A program made the position numbers and the translations under genes. Of a stretch of DNA of 64,000 nt, positions 9,996 through 17,645 are shown piece after piece (positions within the stretch are counted from its first letter, which is position 1; each line of letters starts with the position of its first letter). The notes under the pieces were generated by a model, which saw nothing but the letters and a program-made list of their open reading frames with translations, did no database searches and was not told the origin of the DNA. The DNA comes from Paraburkholderia eburnea (lineage in GTDB: Bacteria; Pseudomonadota; Gammaproteobacteria; Burkholderiales; Burkholderiaceae), in assembly GCF_002917095.1 (NCBI RefSeq), contig NZ_PQGA01000001.1:124001-188000 (forward strand). Direction: 5' to 3'.

Positions 9996-11546
9996 TCAGC
10001 TTTCGAGCACGTCCAGATAATCCTCGGGACGCGTGCGATCGTGCCCCTTCTGCATACCGAACAGATGGACCAGCGCGGAGATCACCACCGACACCACCAG
10101 GTTCACGATCAGCGACCACACCGCAGCATAGCCCGGCACATCCATGCCGAACAGATGCACGACGAAGATCGAACCCTTCAGGTGCAGCGAAATCGCCATC
10201 CACGTCCCCGTGGCGATGCCCACCGCCCAGCCGATCAGCAGGCCGCGCCAGTCGAGCATACGCGTGTACAGGCCGAGCACGATGGCGGGCAGCGTCTGGA
10301 TGATCCAGATGCCGCCGAGCAGCTGCAACTGGATCGCGTAGGTCAGCGGCAGGCCCAGGATGAACGCCACCGCCCCCACCTTCACGATCAGCGAAACCAT
10401 CTTGGCGATATTGGTCTCCTGCTCGTGCGTCATGTTGCGGTTGACGAACTCCTTGTGGATGTTGCGCGTGTAGAGATTGGCCGCCGCGATCGACATGATC
10501 GCCGCGGGCACCAGCGCGCCGATGCCGATGGCCGCGAACGCCACGCCCACGAACCACGACGGGAAGAAGTGCAGGAACAGCGCCGGCACCGCGAAACTCG
10601 GACCGAAGGCTTTGAAGTACGGCGCGTACTGCGGCATGTCCTTCACGCCCGAGGCGAGCGCCATGTAACCGAGCAGCGCCAGCAGGCCCAGCAAGAGCGA
10701 GTACGCGGGCAGCATCGCCATATTGCGGCGGATGGTGTTGCCCGACGACGACGACAGAATCGCCGTGACCGAGTGCGGATAGAGGAACAGCGCGAGCGCC
10801 GACCCCACCGCGAGCGTCGCGTAAGCGCTATAGCCGTTCAGGCTCGACGCATCGGGTGCCTTGAGCAGCAGCTTGGCCGGCGGCACGGAGGCGAAGATAT
10901 GCCCGAAGCCGCCCATCTGCGCCGGAATCACGATGATGGCCACGGCGATCGTGACGTAGATCAGCACGTCCTTCACCACCGCGATCATGGCCGGCGCGCG
11001 CAGGCCCGAAGTGTAGGTGTAGGCCGCGAGAATCGCGAACGCGATGATGAGCGGCAGATCGCCGACGAAGCCGGTCGTATCGAAACCCAGCGCGCCGATC
11101 ACCACTTCGATCCCCACCAGTTGCAGCGCGATGTAAGGCATGGTCGCGACGATGCCCGTCACCGCGATCGCCAGCGCGAGCATGCGGCTGCCGTAGCGTG
11201 CGCTCACGAAGTCGGCGGAGGTCACGTACTGATGACGCTTGGCGATGGCCCAGAGCTTGGGGAACACCACGAAGGCGAACGGATAGATCAGGATCGTGTA
11301 CGGCAGCGCGAAAAAGCCCGTCGCGCCCGCGCCGAACACCAGCGCCGGCACCGCCACGAAGGTGTACGCGGTATAGAGGTCGCCGCCCAGCAGGAACCAG
11401 GTGACGATGGTGCCGAAGCGCCGGCCGCCCAGGCCCCACTCTTCCAGATGGCCGAGATCGCCCTTACGCCAGTGCGCAGCCAGAAAGCCGACGATCGTCA
11501 CGCCGACGAAGAACAGGATAAAGACGAAGGTTGCGGTGGCATTCAT
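9996..11546 (-). CDS. mctP: Sodium:solute symporter, monocarboxylate permease type
   Basis: A 516-residue transporter with about 13 membrane segments, of the sodium:solute symporter superfamily. It opens MNATATFVFILFFVGVTIVGF and contains the conserved segment TYTSGLRAPAMIAVVKD. It resembles MctP of rhizobia, which takes up lactate, pyruvate and other monocarboxylates. The ATG at 11546 overlaps the stop of the upstream DUF3311 gene in an ATGA arrangement, so the two are translationally coupled. No two-component regulator of the mctSR type is adjacent. Substrate assignment is by family. Confidence 0.85.
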   Translation of the reverse strand: MNATATFVFILFFVGVTIVGFLAAHWRKGDLGHLEEWGLGGRRFGTIVTWFLLGGDLYTAYTFVAVPALVFGAGATGFFALPYTILIYPFAFVVFPKLWAIAKRHQYVTSADFVSARYGSRMLALAIAVTGIVATMPYIALQLVGIEVVIGALGFDTTGFVGDLPLIIAFAILAAYTYTSGLRAPAMIAVVKDVLIYVTIAVAIIVIPAQMGGFGHIFASVPPAKLLLKAPDASSLNGYSAYATLAVGSALALFLYPHSVTAILSSSSGNTIRRNMAMLPAYSLLLGLLALLGYMALASGVKDMPQYAPYFKAFGPSFAVPALFLHFFPSWFVGVAFAAIGIGALVPAAIMSIAAANLYTRNIHKEFVNRNMTHEQETNIAKMVSLIVKVGAVAFILGLPLTYAIQLQLLGGIWIIQTLPAIVLGLYTRMLDWRGLLIGWAVGIATGTWMAISLHLKGSIFVVHLFGMDVPGYAAVWSLIVNLVVSVVISALVHLFGMQKGHDRTRPEDYLDVLES

Positions 11547-11782
11547 CGCGCGCCTCCCGTCTTGCCGCCCTTGGAGCGGTCCTTGGTCTTGAAGTAGACG
11601 AGCGCGGTGATGAGGGCGCTGATCAGCACCCAAAGGAGCTGATACCAGTAGAAGTACGGAAAGTCCCACAACGTGGGTTCGACCTTGTTGTACGACGGCA
11701 CCCAGATCATGGCGATCCAGGGCAAGAGCAACAGCCAGAGCCAGTGCTTGCTGGCCTTTGCGGCGTCGGCGTCGTGAGCCAT
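11543..11782 (-). CDS. DUF3311 small membrane protein, MctP partner
   Basis: A 79-residue protein with two membrane segments (HWLWLLLLPWIAMIWVP and the later LLWVLISALITALVYF) and a basic C-terminal tail. DUF3311 proteins are regularly found directly upstream of sodium:solute symporters of the MctP/PanF type and are thought to be accessory subunits. The 4-base overlap with mctP supports obligate coexpression. Confidence 0.85.
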   Translation of the reverse strand: MAHDADAAKASKHWLWLLLLPWIAMIWVPSYNKVEPTLWDFPYFYWYQLLWVLISALITALVYFKTKDRSKGGKTGGAR

Positions 11783-11994
11783 GACGTCTCCTCCTCGCGA
11801 CTTATGTTGTTATGCGGCCTCATTAGGGCCGGTGCAGGCCCGCGAGCGCGTGCCTCGCAAGCTCCCCGAAAGCGCTGAAAAGCCTACCGACGCCGTGACG
11901 GCGGGTCAACCGGGGCCGACCCCAACCGGGTTTCAACGTTTCGGATCAGAAACTGTCAGCTCTCCCAAAGCACGGCTGTGCAACATGACGAAAA

Positions 11995-12026
11995 AAAACC
12001 GGCCCCGTGTGAGCGGGGCCGGTTTT
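11995..12026 (-). terminator. Terminator after the spermidine-synthase-like gene
   Basis: AAAACCGGCCCCG (11995-12007) pairs with CGGGGCCGGTTTT (12014-12026) over TGTGAG. The A-run at 11991-11998 becomes a U-run on the minus strand, 29 bases past the stop at 12055. Confidence 0.85.
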
Positions 12027-12054
12027 GCACAGCTTGCGGAGCGCTAAATGAGCG

Positions 12055-13380
12055 TCAGATGGCGAACGTCGCGCCTTCCTTGCCGATTTCCTTGCACGCT
12101 GCGCGCAGCGCCTTGACCCACTGGTTCGCGGGCAGGCCGAGCCGGGTTTCGAGCAGACGCGCGCGCTTGTCGAGCGCCGTCCAGCTCACGTCGAGCGCCG
12201 GGCCCGAGAACGCCAGCGCGATGCGGTTGCCGTCGTGCACTTCGGGCAGCGCGATCACGCGGCCGTCGAAAGCTTCCTTCAGGCGCTTCATGTTGCGCAC
12301 GTAGCTCGGGTGATCGCCGAACAGGTTGATGGTCGCCACGCCCGCATCCGTGAGACACGCGCGCACGGCGCGGTAGAACGCGACGCTGTCGAGCACCGGA
12401 CCGCGTGCGGTCGCATCGTAGACGTCGATCTGCAGCGCACCGATCGTGCCGTGGTTCGCGCGGTCCTGCACGAAATCCCACGCGTCGAGTTCGCGAACGC
12501 TCAGACGCGCGTCATCGTGCGGCAGTTCGAACATCGTGCGTGCGGCGACTACAACGGCCGGGTTCAGTTCGATCGCCTCGACCTTCGCCGGACGCAGATA
12601 GCGGTGCGCGAACTTGGTCAGCGCCGCGGCGCCCAGACCCAGTTGCACGATGCGCGCGGGCGTGGCGAGGAACAGCAGCCAGGCCATCATCTGCTGCGCG
12701 TATTCGAGTTCGATGTGTTGCGGCTTAGAAAGACGCATCGCACCCTGCACCCATTCGGTACCGAAATGCAGGTAACGCACGCCGCCCTCTTCCGAGAACG
12801 TGACCGGCGCGAAACGCGGCTTGCGCGGCGCGTCGATGACGGGTGCATTGTCGAGATCGTCGTCAGCGGCGGCGCGGCGGCTGCGCTTCGTCATCTTTTC
12901 GACCTTCGGCGCCGACTCGGCCTGGGCTGCCTTCACAGCCTTCACAGCCTTCGCGGTCTTCGCGGTCTTCGCGGTCTTCGCGGTCTTCGCGGTCTTCGCG
13001 GTCTTCGCGCTCACGCGCTTTGCGCGTGCTGGCGTGGCCGGAGCGGCTTCCTTAGCCACGTCATTAGTCACGTCCTTAGCGGCTTCTTTCACGACTTCCG
13101 CTGCTGCCGGCTTTGCAACCTTCTTCGCCGCCGGTTTTGCAGCGGGCTTCGCTGCAGCCTTGCTCGCGCGCTGGGCTGTCGACTTGACTGCGGCCTTGAC
13201 CACGGGCGCCGCTGCCGGTGCGTCGGCTTGCGCTTCGGCTTGTGCGGCAACCGGCGCGATCGCTTCGACCTGGGCAGCCGGGACCGCCTGTTCGGGCGCG
13301 GCGGCCTCGGCGGTCGTCGTGGCAGGCGTCTTGTTGAATGCGCGCGCCTCGGCCGAAGCGCGCTTGATGAGAGTCGTCAT
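12055..13380 (-). CDS. Spermidine-synthase-like protein with histone-H1-like N-terminal arm
   Basis: A 441-residue protein in two parts. Residues 1 to about 170 are almost only Ala, Lys, Pro, Val and Thr, in patterns such as KPAAKPAAKKVAKPAA and six KTA repeats, like the basic tails of histone H1, AlgP or other nucleoid proteins. Residues from about 190 to the end form a spermine/spermidine-synthase type Rossmann fold: nucleotide loop VQLGLGAAALTKF, acidic strand AIELNP, and a later LQIDVYDA. The usual substrate-binding spermidine synthase motifs are only partly recognisable, so the reaction is uncertain. The KTA repeats come from perfect 9-bp DNA repeats. The basic arm suggests nucleic-acid binding; that is inference. 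Confidence 0.7.
   Translation of the reverse strand: MTTLIKRASAEARAFNKTPATTTAEAAAPEQAVPAAQVEAIAPVAAQAEAQADAPAAAPVVKAAVKSTAQRASKAAAKPAAKPAAKKVAKPAAAEVVKEAAKDVTNDVAKEAAPATPARAKRVSAKTAKTAKTAKTAKTAKTAKAVKAVKAAQAESAPKVEKMTKRSRRAAADDDLDNAPVIDAPRKPRFAPVTFSEEGGVRYLHFGTEWVQGAMRLSKPQHIELEYAQQMMAWLLFLATPARIVQLGLGAAALTKFAHRYLRPAKVEAIELNPAVVVAARTMFELPHDDARLSVRELDAWDFVQDRANHGTIGALQIDVYDATARGPVLDSVAFYRAVRACLTDAGVATINLFGDHPSYVRNMKRLKEAFDGRVIALPEVHDGNRIALAFSGPALDVSWTALDKRARLLETRLGLPANQWVKALRAACKEIGKEGATFAI
12949..13009. repeat. 9-bp tandem repeat inside a coding region
   Basis: Six perfect copies of CTTCGCGGT run from 12949 to 13002, followed by a partial copy. Read on the minus strand they encode the KTA repeats in the basic arm of the spermidine-synthase-like protein. 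Because the unit is a multiple of three, copy-number change would lengthen or shorten the arm without a frameshift. Confidence 0.9.
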
Positions 13381-13593
13381 GTGAAGATGTCTTGCTTGTG
13401 AGGAGCAGGTGCAGATGCGCGTTTTGCACTCGATTCGCGCTGCGTTTTACGGTGTTGTTCAGCCGCGGGAAACCCATGCGATCGGAACGCATCTGCGCGG
13501 GCGAACGAGAGCATAGCATTCGTCGCGCATCGACCTCGTTTTTCAAGACACAAACGCACGCACCCAAGCACTCACAAACGCACTCGTTTGCAT

Positions 13594-14187
13594 TCAATCG
13601 CACTCGCTTACGCCGTGCGCGGTGTTGCAGTTCTTCACGCGCCAATGCGTTTCGTCGCTGAGGCCCGCGCCGGCATTCGTGCCGCCGATTGCCGGCATAC
13701 CGCCTTGCAAGATGAGCGGATTCACGCGCACCGGATGGAAACGCATGTCGATACGCGTGAGATGCAAGGCGAGCGGCGCGGGAGGCAATGGCGAAGCCGC
13801 ATCGATTGCGCGCTGGACGTCCTCGTCGTATTCATCGTTGCCGCTCGAATGCAGCAGCTTCACGGAGACGACCGAGCCGTCACTGGCGAAACGGATCGAC
13901 ACCACGGCCTCGGTGTCGAGCGGCACCTTCTTCGGATTCGACAGCATATTGCCGCCCAACTTGCAGTTGACGTAACGCCGCCACTGCCAAGAACTCAGCG
14001 TCGATTCGGTGGGCGGCGCGAAACCCGGCGTCGCGACCGCGTTCAGACAGCGGCTCATGACCTGCTCGGGTGTCGGACGAACGTGCGGCCCGGCGGATGT
14101 CGGGTCGTCGGACGCGCAGCCGCCCAGCGTAAACATCAAGGCAAACAGAAAGGGAAAAACGATCAGGAGCCGGTGGTTCTTTTTCAT
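13594..14187 (-). CDS. Lipoprotein with TonB/TolA-type C-terminal domain
   Basis: A 197-residue protein with a lipoprotein signal: basic MKKNHR, hydrophobic stretch, then a lipobox ending LGGC at about residue 24. The middle contains FASDGSVVSVKLLHSS and DEDVQRAIDAASPLPP, the signature of the TonB/TolA C-terminal fold, which binds outer-membrane or periplasmic partners. It has no TolA-like long helix or TonB proline region, so it would be a lipid-anchored stand-alone domain. It lies directly downstream of the stranded glycosylase 3' end. The exact role is unknown. Confidence 0.7.
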   Translation of the reverse strand: MKKNHRLLIVFPFLFALMFTLGGCASDDPTSAGPHVRPTPEQVMSRCLNAVATPGFAPPTESTLSSWQWRRYVNCKLGGNMLSNPKKVPLDTEAVVSIRFASDGSVVSVKLLHSSGNDEYDEDVQRAIDAASPLPPAPLALHLTRIDMRFHPVRVNPLILQGGMPAIGGTNAGAGLSDETHWRVKNCNTAHGVSECD

Positions 14188-14292
14188 TGTGGTCTCGTGT
14201 CCCGTCGATGCATCGATCTGTCGTAACGTCGATGCAGGGCGCGCACCTGGGCGTGCGCGAGACCATGCTAGCGCGGCAAGTTTGCAGTGTGC

Positions 14293-14595
14293 TTACGGCT
14301 TGCCGCGCTTCGATGCGCGCGCATCGGAAGGCTCGCCCACCACGTCGCCCAGCGCGCGCCACGCCGCGAGCTTCGCGGCGAAGTTCATCGACGCATAGGC
14401 AGGACTACTGGACGGCAGAAGCAGCAGGCGAAAACGCCGCGCATGCACGCCGAGAATGCGCTCGCCGATGCGGGCGGCGGTGCCGCCGTTGAACGCGATC
14501 GCTTCCAGCGCGGGCAGGCCGTCGATCAGCGCGACCAGATCGTTGCCCGCGTGATCGCGGATATTGCCGTCGAGACTGCCCTCGCGACGCGCCTT
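14293..14595 (-). pseudogene. Stranded 3' end of the original DNA-deoxyinosine glycosylase gene
   Basis: On the minus strand, 100 codons read without a stop from AAG at 14593-14595 to TAA at 14293-14295. They begin KARREGSLDGNIRDHAGNDL and continue through IAFNGGTAARIGERILG and LLPSSSPAYAS. This is clearly homologous to the second half of the intact glycosylase at 16393-16881 (KARRVGSLDSRIRDHAKNDL, IAFNGGTSARIGTNALG, RLPSSSPAYAS). There is no start codon, and homology ends sharply near 14596. The codons are GC-rich like the surrounding genome, whereas the intact copy's second half is not. It therefore looks like the native 3' end cut off by the 2.2-kb insert. Confidence 0.85.
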
Positions 14596-14613
14596 ACAGT
14601 CAATGACGTGCCT

Positions 14614-15543
14614 CTACATGCTCTCGAGTTCGCTGTTGAGCCAGTCGGAATAGCGATCCAACGGCACTTCAATCGACCTGAGTGATCCAAGGCGAAACAA
14701 AGTACTCCGATGGTAGCCCTCTGCGTATAAATTCACGAAAGTATCCTGGCCGGCATGCTCGCCCTCGAGTTCAAGACCGTGTAGATCTGCAAGCGTTTCG
14801 TCATCAAGACAGAAAAACTCCCGCTCTCCATGAATTGAGTCGACCACAAGTCCGTCGAGCCAAAGCATCGCCCTATCACCCAATTCATCGACTACACGCC
14901 TGGCCTTTTGCGCAAGCGACTTGGAGTATGGCGAGGATTCGTCGTTCAGTTCCTCCTCGGATGGCTCGTTTTCAAAAGCCATCTCACGCGCCAACTTGTA
15001 AACCTCTACATGTTCGTACGAGGGCATCGCCTCAGCGTCATCGCTAACCATCGCAATTCGTTCAACTTCTCTTGTGTTGACGAATACACATCGATTGTCA
15101 AGGCTGACAAACGAGAACCAGCCAATGGGCTCCGAACTTATCCCCCCCCTATCCAGAAGCGCCGCCAACCGATCCCGTTCGCCGTCTGTGATGGGGAAAT
15201 AGCGGTCCGGCCTGGAGACATCGACTATCGTTTCGTCGTCATCGACCATCTGTTGCCGAGCAGGCTGAGTGGCCAGTCTCTGGAATCGGATATGCAGCGT
15301 ACCGAACGGCAGGTCAGAATCGTTTTCTGACCGCAACGTCTTGCGTCCCTTGTCGAGCAAGTCACTCACAGAACATCCGAACAATATCGCTAGATCCTTG
15401 AGGTATTTGGCCGGGACTTCACCCTTGCCAGATTCCCAACGGGCTATCGTTTGCTGCGATACACCTATATGTTCGGCGAGCGCCTGTTGCGTCAGCCGCA
15501 GTTCACTCCGAGCCTTCTTTAGGTCCATACCGGTCTCACTCAT
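14614..15543 (-). CDS. XRE-family regulator with large C-terminal sensing domain
   Basis: A 309-residue protein. Residues 6-62 are a Cro/CI-type helix-turn-helix (LRLTQQALAEHIGVSQQTIARWESG). The remaining 240 residues are acidic and soluble and include SFVSLDNRCVFVNTREVERI and a closing segment RSIEVPLDRYSDWLN; I recognise no named domain there. It is transcribed away from ccdAB. Its base composition is lower in GC than the neighbours (25 G or C in the 60 bases 15061-15120, against 44 of 60 at 17101-17160), a sign of transfer. Two starts are possible, ATG 15543 or ATG 15528. A promoter placed right at the first ATG suggests a very short or absent leader. Confidence 0.8.
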   Translation of the reverse strand: MSETGMDLKKARSELRLTQQALAEHIGVSQQTIARWESGKGEVPAKYLKDLAILFGCSVSDLLDKGRKTLRSENDSDLPFGTLHIRFQRLATQPARQQMVDDDETIVDVSRPDRYFPITDGERDRLAALLDRGGISSEPIGWFSFVSLDNRCVFVNTREVERIAMVSDDAEAMPSYEHVEVYKLAREMAFENEPSEEELNDESSPYSKSLAQKARRVVDELGDRAMLWLDGLVVDSIHGEREFFCLDDETLADLHGLELEGEHAGQDTFVNLYAEGYHRSTLFRLGSLRSIEVPLDRYSDWLNSELESM

Positions 15544-15552
15544 TTTTTGAGT

Positions 15553-15581
15553 AAAATACTTGAAAAACGGTTTTTCATCAA
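15553..15581 (-). promoter_or_regulatory. Promoter and palindromic operator of the XRE regulator
   Basis: On the minus strand, TTGATG (15576-15581) and TATTTT (15553-15558) are separated by exactly 17 bases, a good sigma-70 arrangement. The spacer contains the perfect palindrome TGAAAAACCGTTTTTCA (15561-15577, arms of 7 bases). The position between -35 and -10 is ideal for autorepression by the XRE protein. Transcription would begin only a few bases before the ATG at 15543. Confidence 0.6.
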
Positions 15582-15730
15582 CGTCAAAATCGCGGAAGCT
15601 AGACGAAGGGCCTCTTCAATCCTTGGGCTCTCCCGCAGTTCCGCCGTTGGACGGTATAGCGACCAGACTCGGCCGCATTTCGACCAGAGCATCCAAATCG
15701 TCGCTCACGAGTCAATACCCACCGTTTTCA

Positions 15731-15761
15731 TGTGGGCTATAATGCGCATAATTTACCCACA
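15731..15761 (+). promoter_or_regulatory. Putative ccdAB promoter and operator
   Basis: A perfect TATAAT (15738-15743) lies inside an inverted repeat, TGTGGG (15731-15736) and CCCACA (15756-15761). The palindrome ATGCGCAT (15742-15749) is near its centre. No good -35 is visible. CcdA-CcdB complexes repress their own promoter, so this repeat is the natural candidate operator. AAGGAG at 15763-15768 is the ribosome site for ccdA. Confidence 0.5.
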
Positions 15762-15775
15762 CAAGGAGCAACACC

Positions 15776-16021
15776 ATGCGTCACCCAGCCGCCGATGCGA
15801 CTCCCCGTCGGGCTACAAACATTAGCCTGCCCGAAGACATCTACAAGGATGCCAAGGAACTCGGTATCAATTTCTCGCAGACCTGCGAGCGGGCACTTCG
15901 CCAAGCCGTTCAAGTGGAAAAGGATCGCCAGTGGGCCATTAAGTACGCCGGTTTTATCGAGGCCTATAACGAGATGGTTGAGCGCGATGGCTTGCCGCTC
16001 GCTCAATACCGGGCGTTCTGA
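15776..16021 (+). CDS. ccdA: CcdA-family antitoxin
   Basis: An 81-residue protein. The N-terminal part (RRATNISLPEDIYKDAKELG) is the ribbon-helix-helix DNA-binding region, and the C-terminal part (FIEAYNEMVERDGLPLAQYR) is the disordered toxin-binding arm. The closing sequence matches the CcdA consensus, in which the last residues mask the toxin. It is the unstable antitoxin that neutralises CcdB and represses the operon with it. Start fixed by AAGGAG at 15763-15768. The stop overlaps the ccdB start by one base (TGATG). Confidence 0.92.
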   Translation: MRHPAADATPRRATNISLPEDIYKDAKELGINFSQTCERALRQAVQVEKDRQWAIKYAGFIEAYNEMVERDGLPLAQYRAF

Positions 16022-16335
16022 TGGCCCGTTTTGACGTATTTCCCAATCCGAGCCAACGTCCAGCCGTGCCTTATGTTGTCGATGTCCAAGGCAACCACTT
16101 ATCCGGTCTGGCGACACGCGTGGTTATCCCGCTGCGACGATTGGACAGCTTCGCCCCAGTTCCTCTTCCGCCTGACCTGATACCTGTTTTCACGATCGAA
16201 GGCATTGAGTGCATGCTGGATACACCAACACTTAGCGCGATTCCGCGAAATGAATTAACCCAATCCGTTACATCGCTGCTTCATCGGCAGGACGAGATCA
16301 TTTCAGCGCTAGACCGATTGTTTGGCAGTTGGTAA
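16021..16335 (+). CDS. ccdB: CcdB-family toxin (DNA gyrase poison)
   Basis: A 104-residue protein beginning MARFDVFPNPSQRPAVPYVVDVQ, the CcdB family start, with length near that of F-plasmid CcdB (101). CcdB traps DNA gyrase on cleaved DNA. The C-terminal contact region is LDRLFGSW; F-plasmid CcdB ends in WGI, where the tryptophan-glycine-isoleucine end is needed for toxicity, so the different end (GSW) leaves activity open. It is translationally coupled to ccdA. The pair sits in the low-GC insert, so it may serve to hold the insert in the chromosome. Confidence 0.92.
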   Translation: MARFDVFPNPSQRPAVPYVVDVQGNHLSGLATRVVIPLRRLDSFAPVPLPPDLIPVFTIEGIECMLDTPTLSAIPRNELTQSVTSLLHRQDEIISALDRLFGSW

Positions 16336-16392
16336 GCGTTCAAACACGCTGGCACTCTCACTGACGTTCAACCACGGCCGGACGCGTCAATT

Positions 16393-16881
16393 CTATTGCC
16401 GCAGTGTTCTCCAAACGGCCCACTTTTCTGCGTATGTGAGTGAGGCATAGGCGGGACTGCTTGATGGCAAGCGAAGAAGTCGATATTGCTCGACCCGATT
16501 GCCAAGCGCATTCGTTCCAATCCTGGCTGAGGTCCCCCCGTTAAAGGCGATGGTAGCCAGATTCGGCAACGTATCGACCAGTGCGACCAGATCGTTCTTG
16601 GCATGGTCACGTATGCGACTATCGAGGCTTCCAACGCGTCGAGCTTTTGCGACGACGTCCCATAACCCAATGTAGTTTTCGAGTAGTGTTTCGAGACGAA
16701 GTGGATAGTCCATGCCGACCAGATCCCGTTCGATCACATCTCCAACAAGTTTCCAGAATTTATTCTGCTTATGCGCGTAGTACTGCTGATGCGCGAGCGA
16801 CGCCTCGCCCGGCAGACTGCCGAGAATGAGCACGCGCGTGCGCGCATCGACGACGGGGGCAAAGCAGCGCTTGAAACTCAT
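16393..16881 (-). CDS. DNA-deoxyinosine glycosylase, hybrid gene
   Basis: A 162-residue protein of the uracil-DNA-glycosylase superfamily, hypoxanthine-DNA glycosylase branch. The active-site start is VLILGSLPGEASL, then QYYAHKQNKFWKLVGD, and the late motif LPSSSPAY. It would excise deaminated adenine (hypoxanthine) from DNA. The first about 35 codons (16881 to about 16775) are GC-rich like the chromosome. From HKQNKFW on, the codons are plainly lower in GC, like the neighbouring insert. A second, GC-rich 3' half of the same gene lies at 14293-14595. The present gene thus looks like a native 5' end joined to an imported 3' end. It is 15 bases after ubiC. Confidence 0.85.
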   Translation of the reverse strand: MSFKRCFAPVVDARTRVLILGSLPGEASLAHQQYYAHKQNKFWKLVGDVIERDLVGMDYPLRLETLLENYIGLWDVVAKARRVGSLDSRIRDHAKNDLVALVDTLPNLATIAFNGGTSARIGTNALGNRVEQYRLLRLPSSSPAYASLTYAEKWAVWRTLRQ

Positions 16882-16896
16882 GGCGAAACGGGCCTC

Positions 16897-17547
16897 TCAA
16901 CGCGCGATCTGATGGGACGATGCCCGCGACGCCGTATGGCCCAGCGGCCCGCGCTCGCGTGCGGAATGCGCGTGCAACACCGGTTGAGCATCGCGCGCGA
17001 GATGCGCCCACAACGCGGGCAGCATGCATTCGGTCACCAGCAGCGGCGCGCCGTGCCGCTCGAACACGGAGCGGCGCGCCACGAAGGCGTGCGGCACCGC
17101 GCCTGCCGTCTCGCGCGTGGCGAGCGCATGTAGCGGATGCAGCGCGCTCACACGCCGGCTCACGAGCGCCGAGCGCGACACACCGCTATCGGTATAAAGC
17201 AGTTCCGCCAGCGGGCGCGTGCGCAAACGGCGCATGGCCTGCCAGACGCCGTGACTCGCGGCGAGCGGCGTCGCGCTATGGGCGGCGACGTACGGCACGC
17301 CATCGACGGCCAGCACGATCTCGCGCACCCACGCGCGCTCGCGCGGCGCGAGGCCGAGCGCGGCGCACTCGTCGGACCAGGGCATGGCGACGGCTTCGCG
17401 CGTCACGCGCACAACAACTGCGCCCAGCGCACGCAGATGCGCGGTCAGCGAACCGCCGCGCGTGAGCCAGTCTTTTTGATCGGCGCTGAAGGCCGCGAGG
17501 GGCGCGACACGCCAGTGCGCGTCGGCGGCATCGAATCGGATGGGCAT
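16897..17547 (-). CDS. ubiC: Chorismate--pyruvate lyase
   Basis: A 216-residue protein. Chorismate lyase converts chorismate to 4-hydroxybenzoate and pyruvate, the first committed step of ubiquinone synthesis. The family arginine lies in [11 protein letters not shown] and the catalytic glutamate in [11 protein letters not shown]. It is longer at the C-terminus than E. coli UbiC (165) but normal for betaproteobacteria. It probably heads an operon with the glycosylase gene. The other ubiquinone genes are not here. Confidence 0.88.
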   Translation of the reverse strand: MPIRFDAADAHWRVAPLAAFSADQKDWLTRGGSLTAHLRALGAVVVRVTREAVAMPWSDECAALGLAPRERAWVREIVLAVDGVPYVAAHSATPLAASHGVWQAMRRLRTRPLAELLYTDSGVSRSALVSRRVSALHPLHALATRETAGAVPHAFVARRSVFERHGAPLLVTECMLPALWAHLARDAQPVLHAHSARERGPLGHTASRASSHQIAR

Positions 17548-17645
17548 GGCCGGGATTATAGAAGGTGCGCCCGGTTCGGACGATTCTTATGGTGTTGCCG
17601 CGCCTGGCGGGAAACACTGCCCGTTCAACTCAACAGGAGATTCGA

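Noticed and set aside
12949-13009. Tandem repeat as a CRISPR-like array
   Set aside because: The units are 9 bases, directly adjacent without spacers, and code for KTA in a real gene.
12235-13401. A 388-codon plus-strand frame over the spermidine-synthase-like gene
   Set aside because: It is antisense; the Leu/Arg/Gly/Cys repeats are only the reverse reading of the Ala/Lys arm.
14614-16335. Insert as a complete prophage or transposon
   Set aside because: It holds no integrase, transposase, terminal inverted repeats or target duplication that I can see; only a regulator, ccdAB and a gene fragment.
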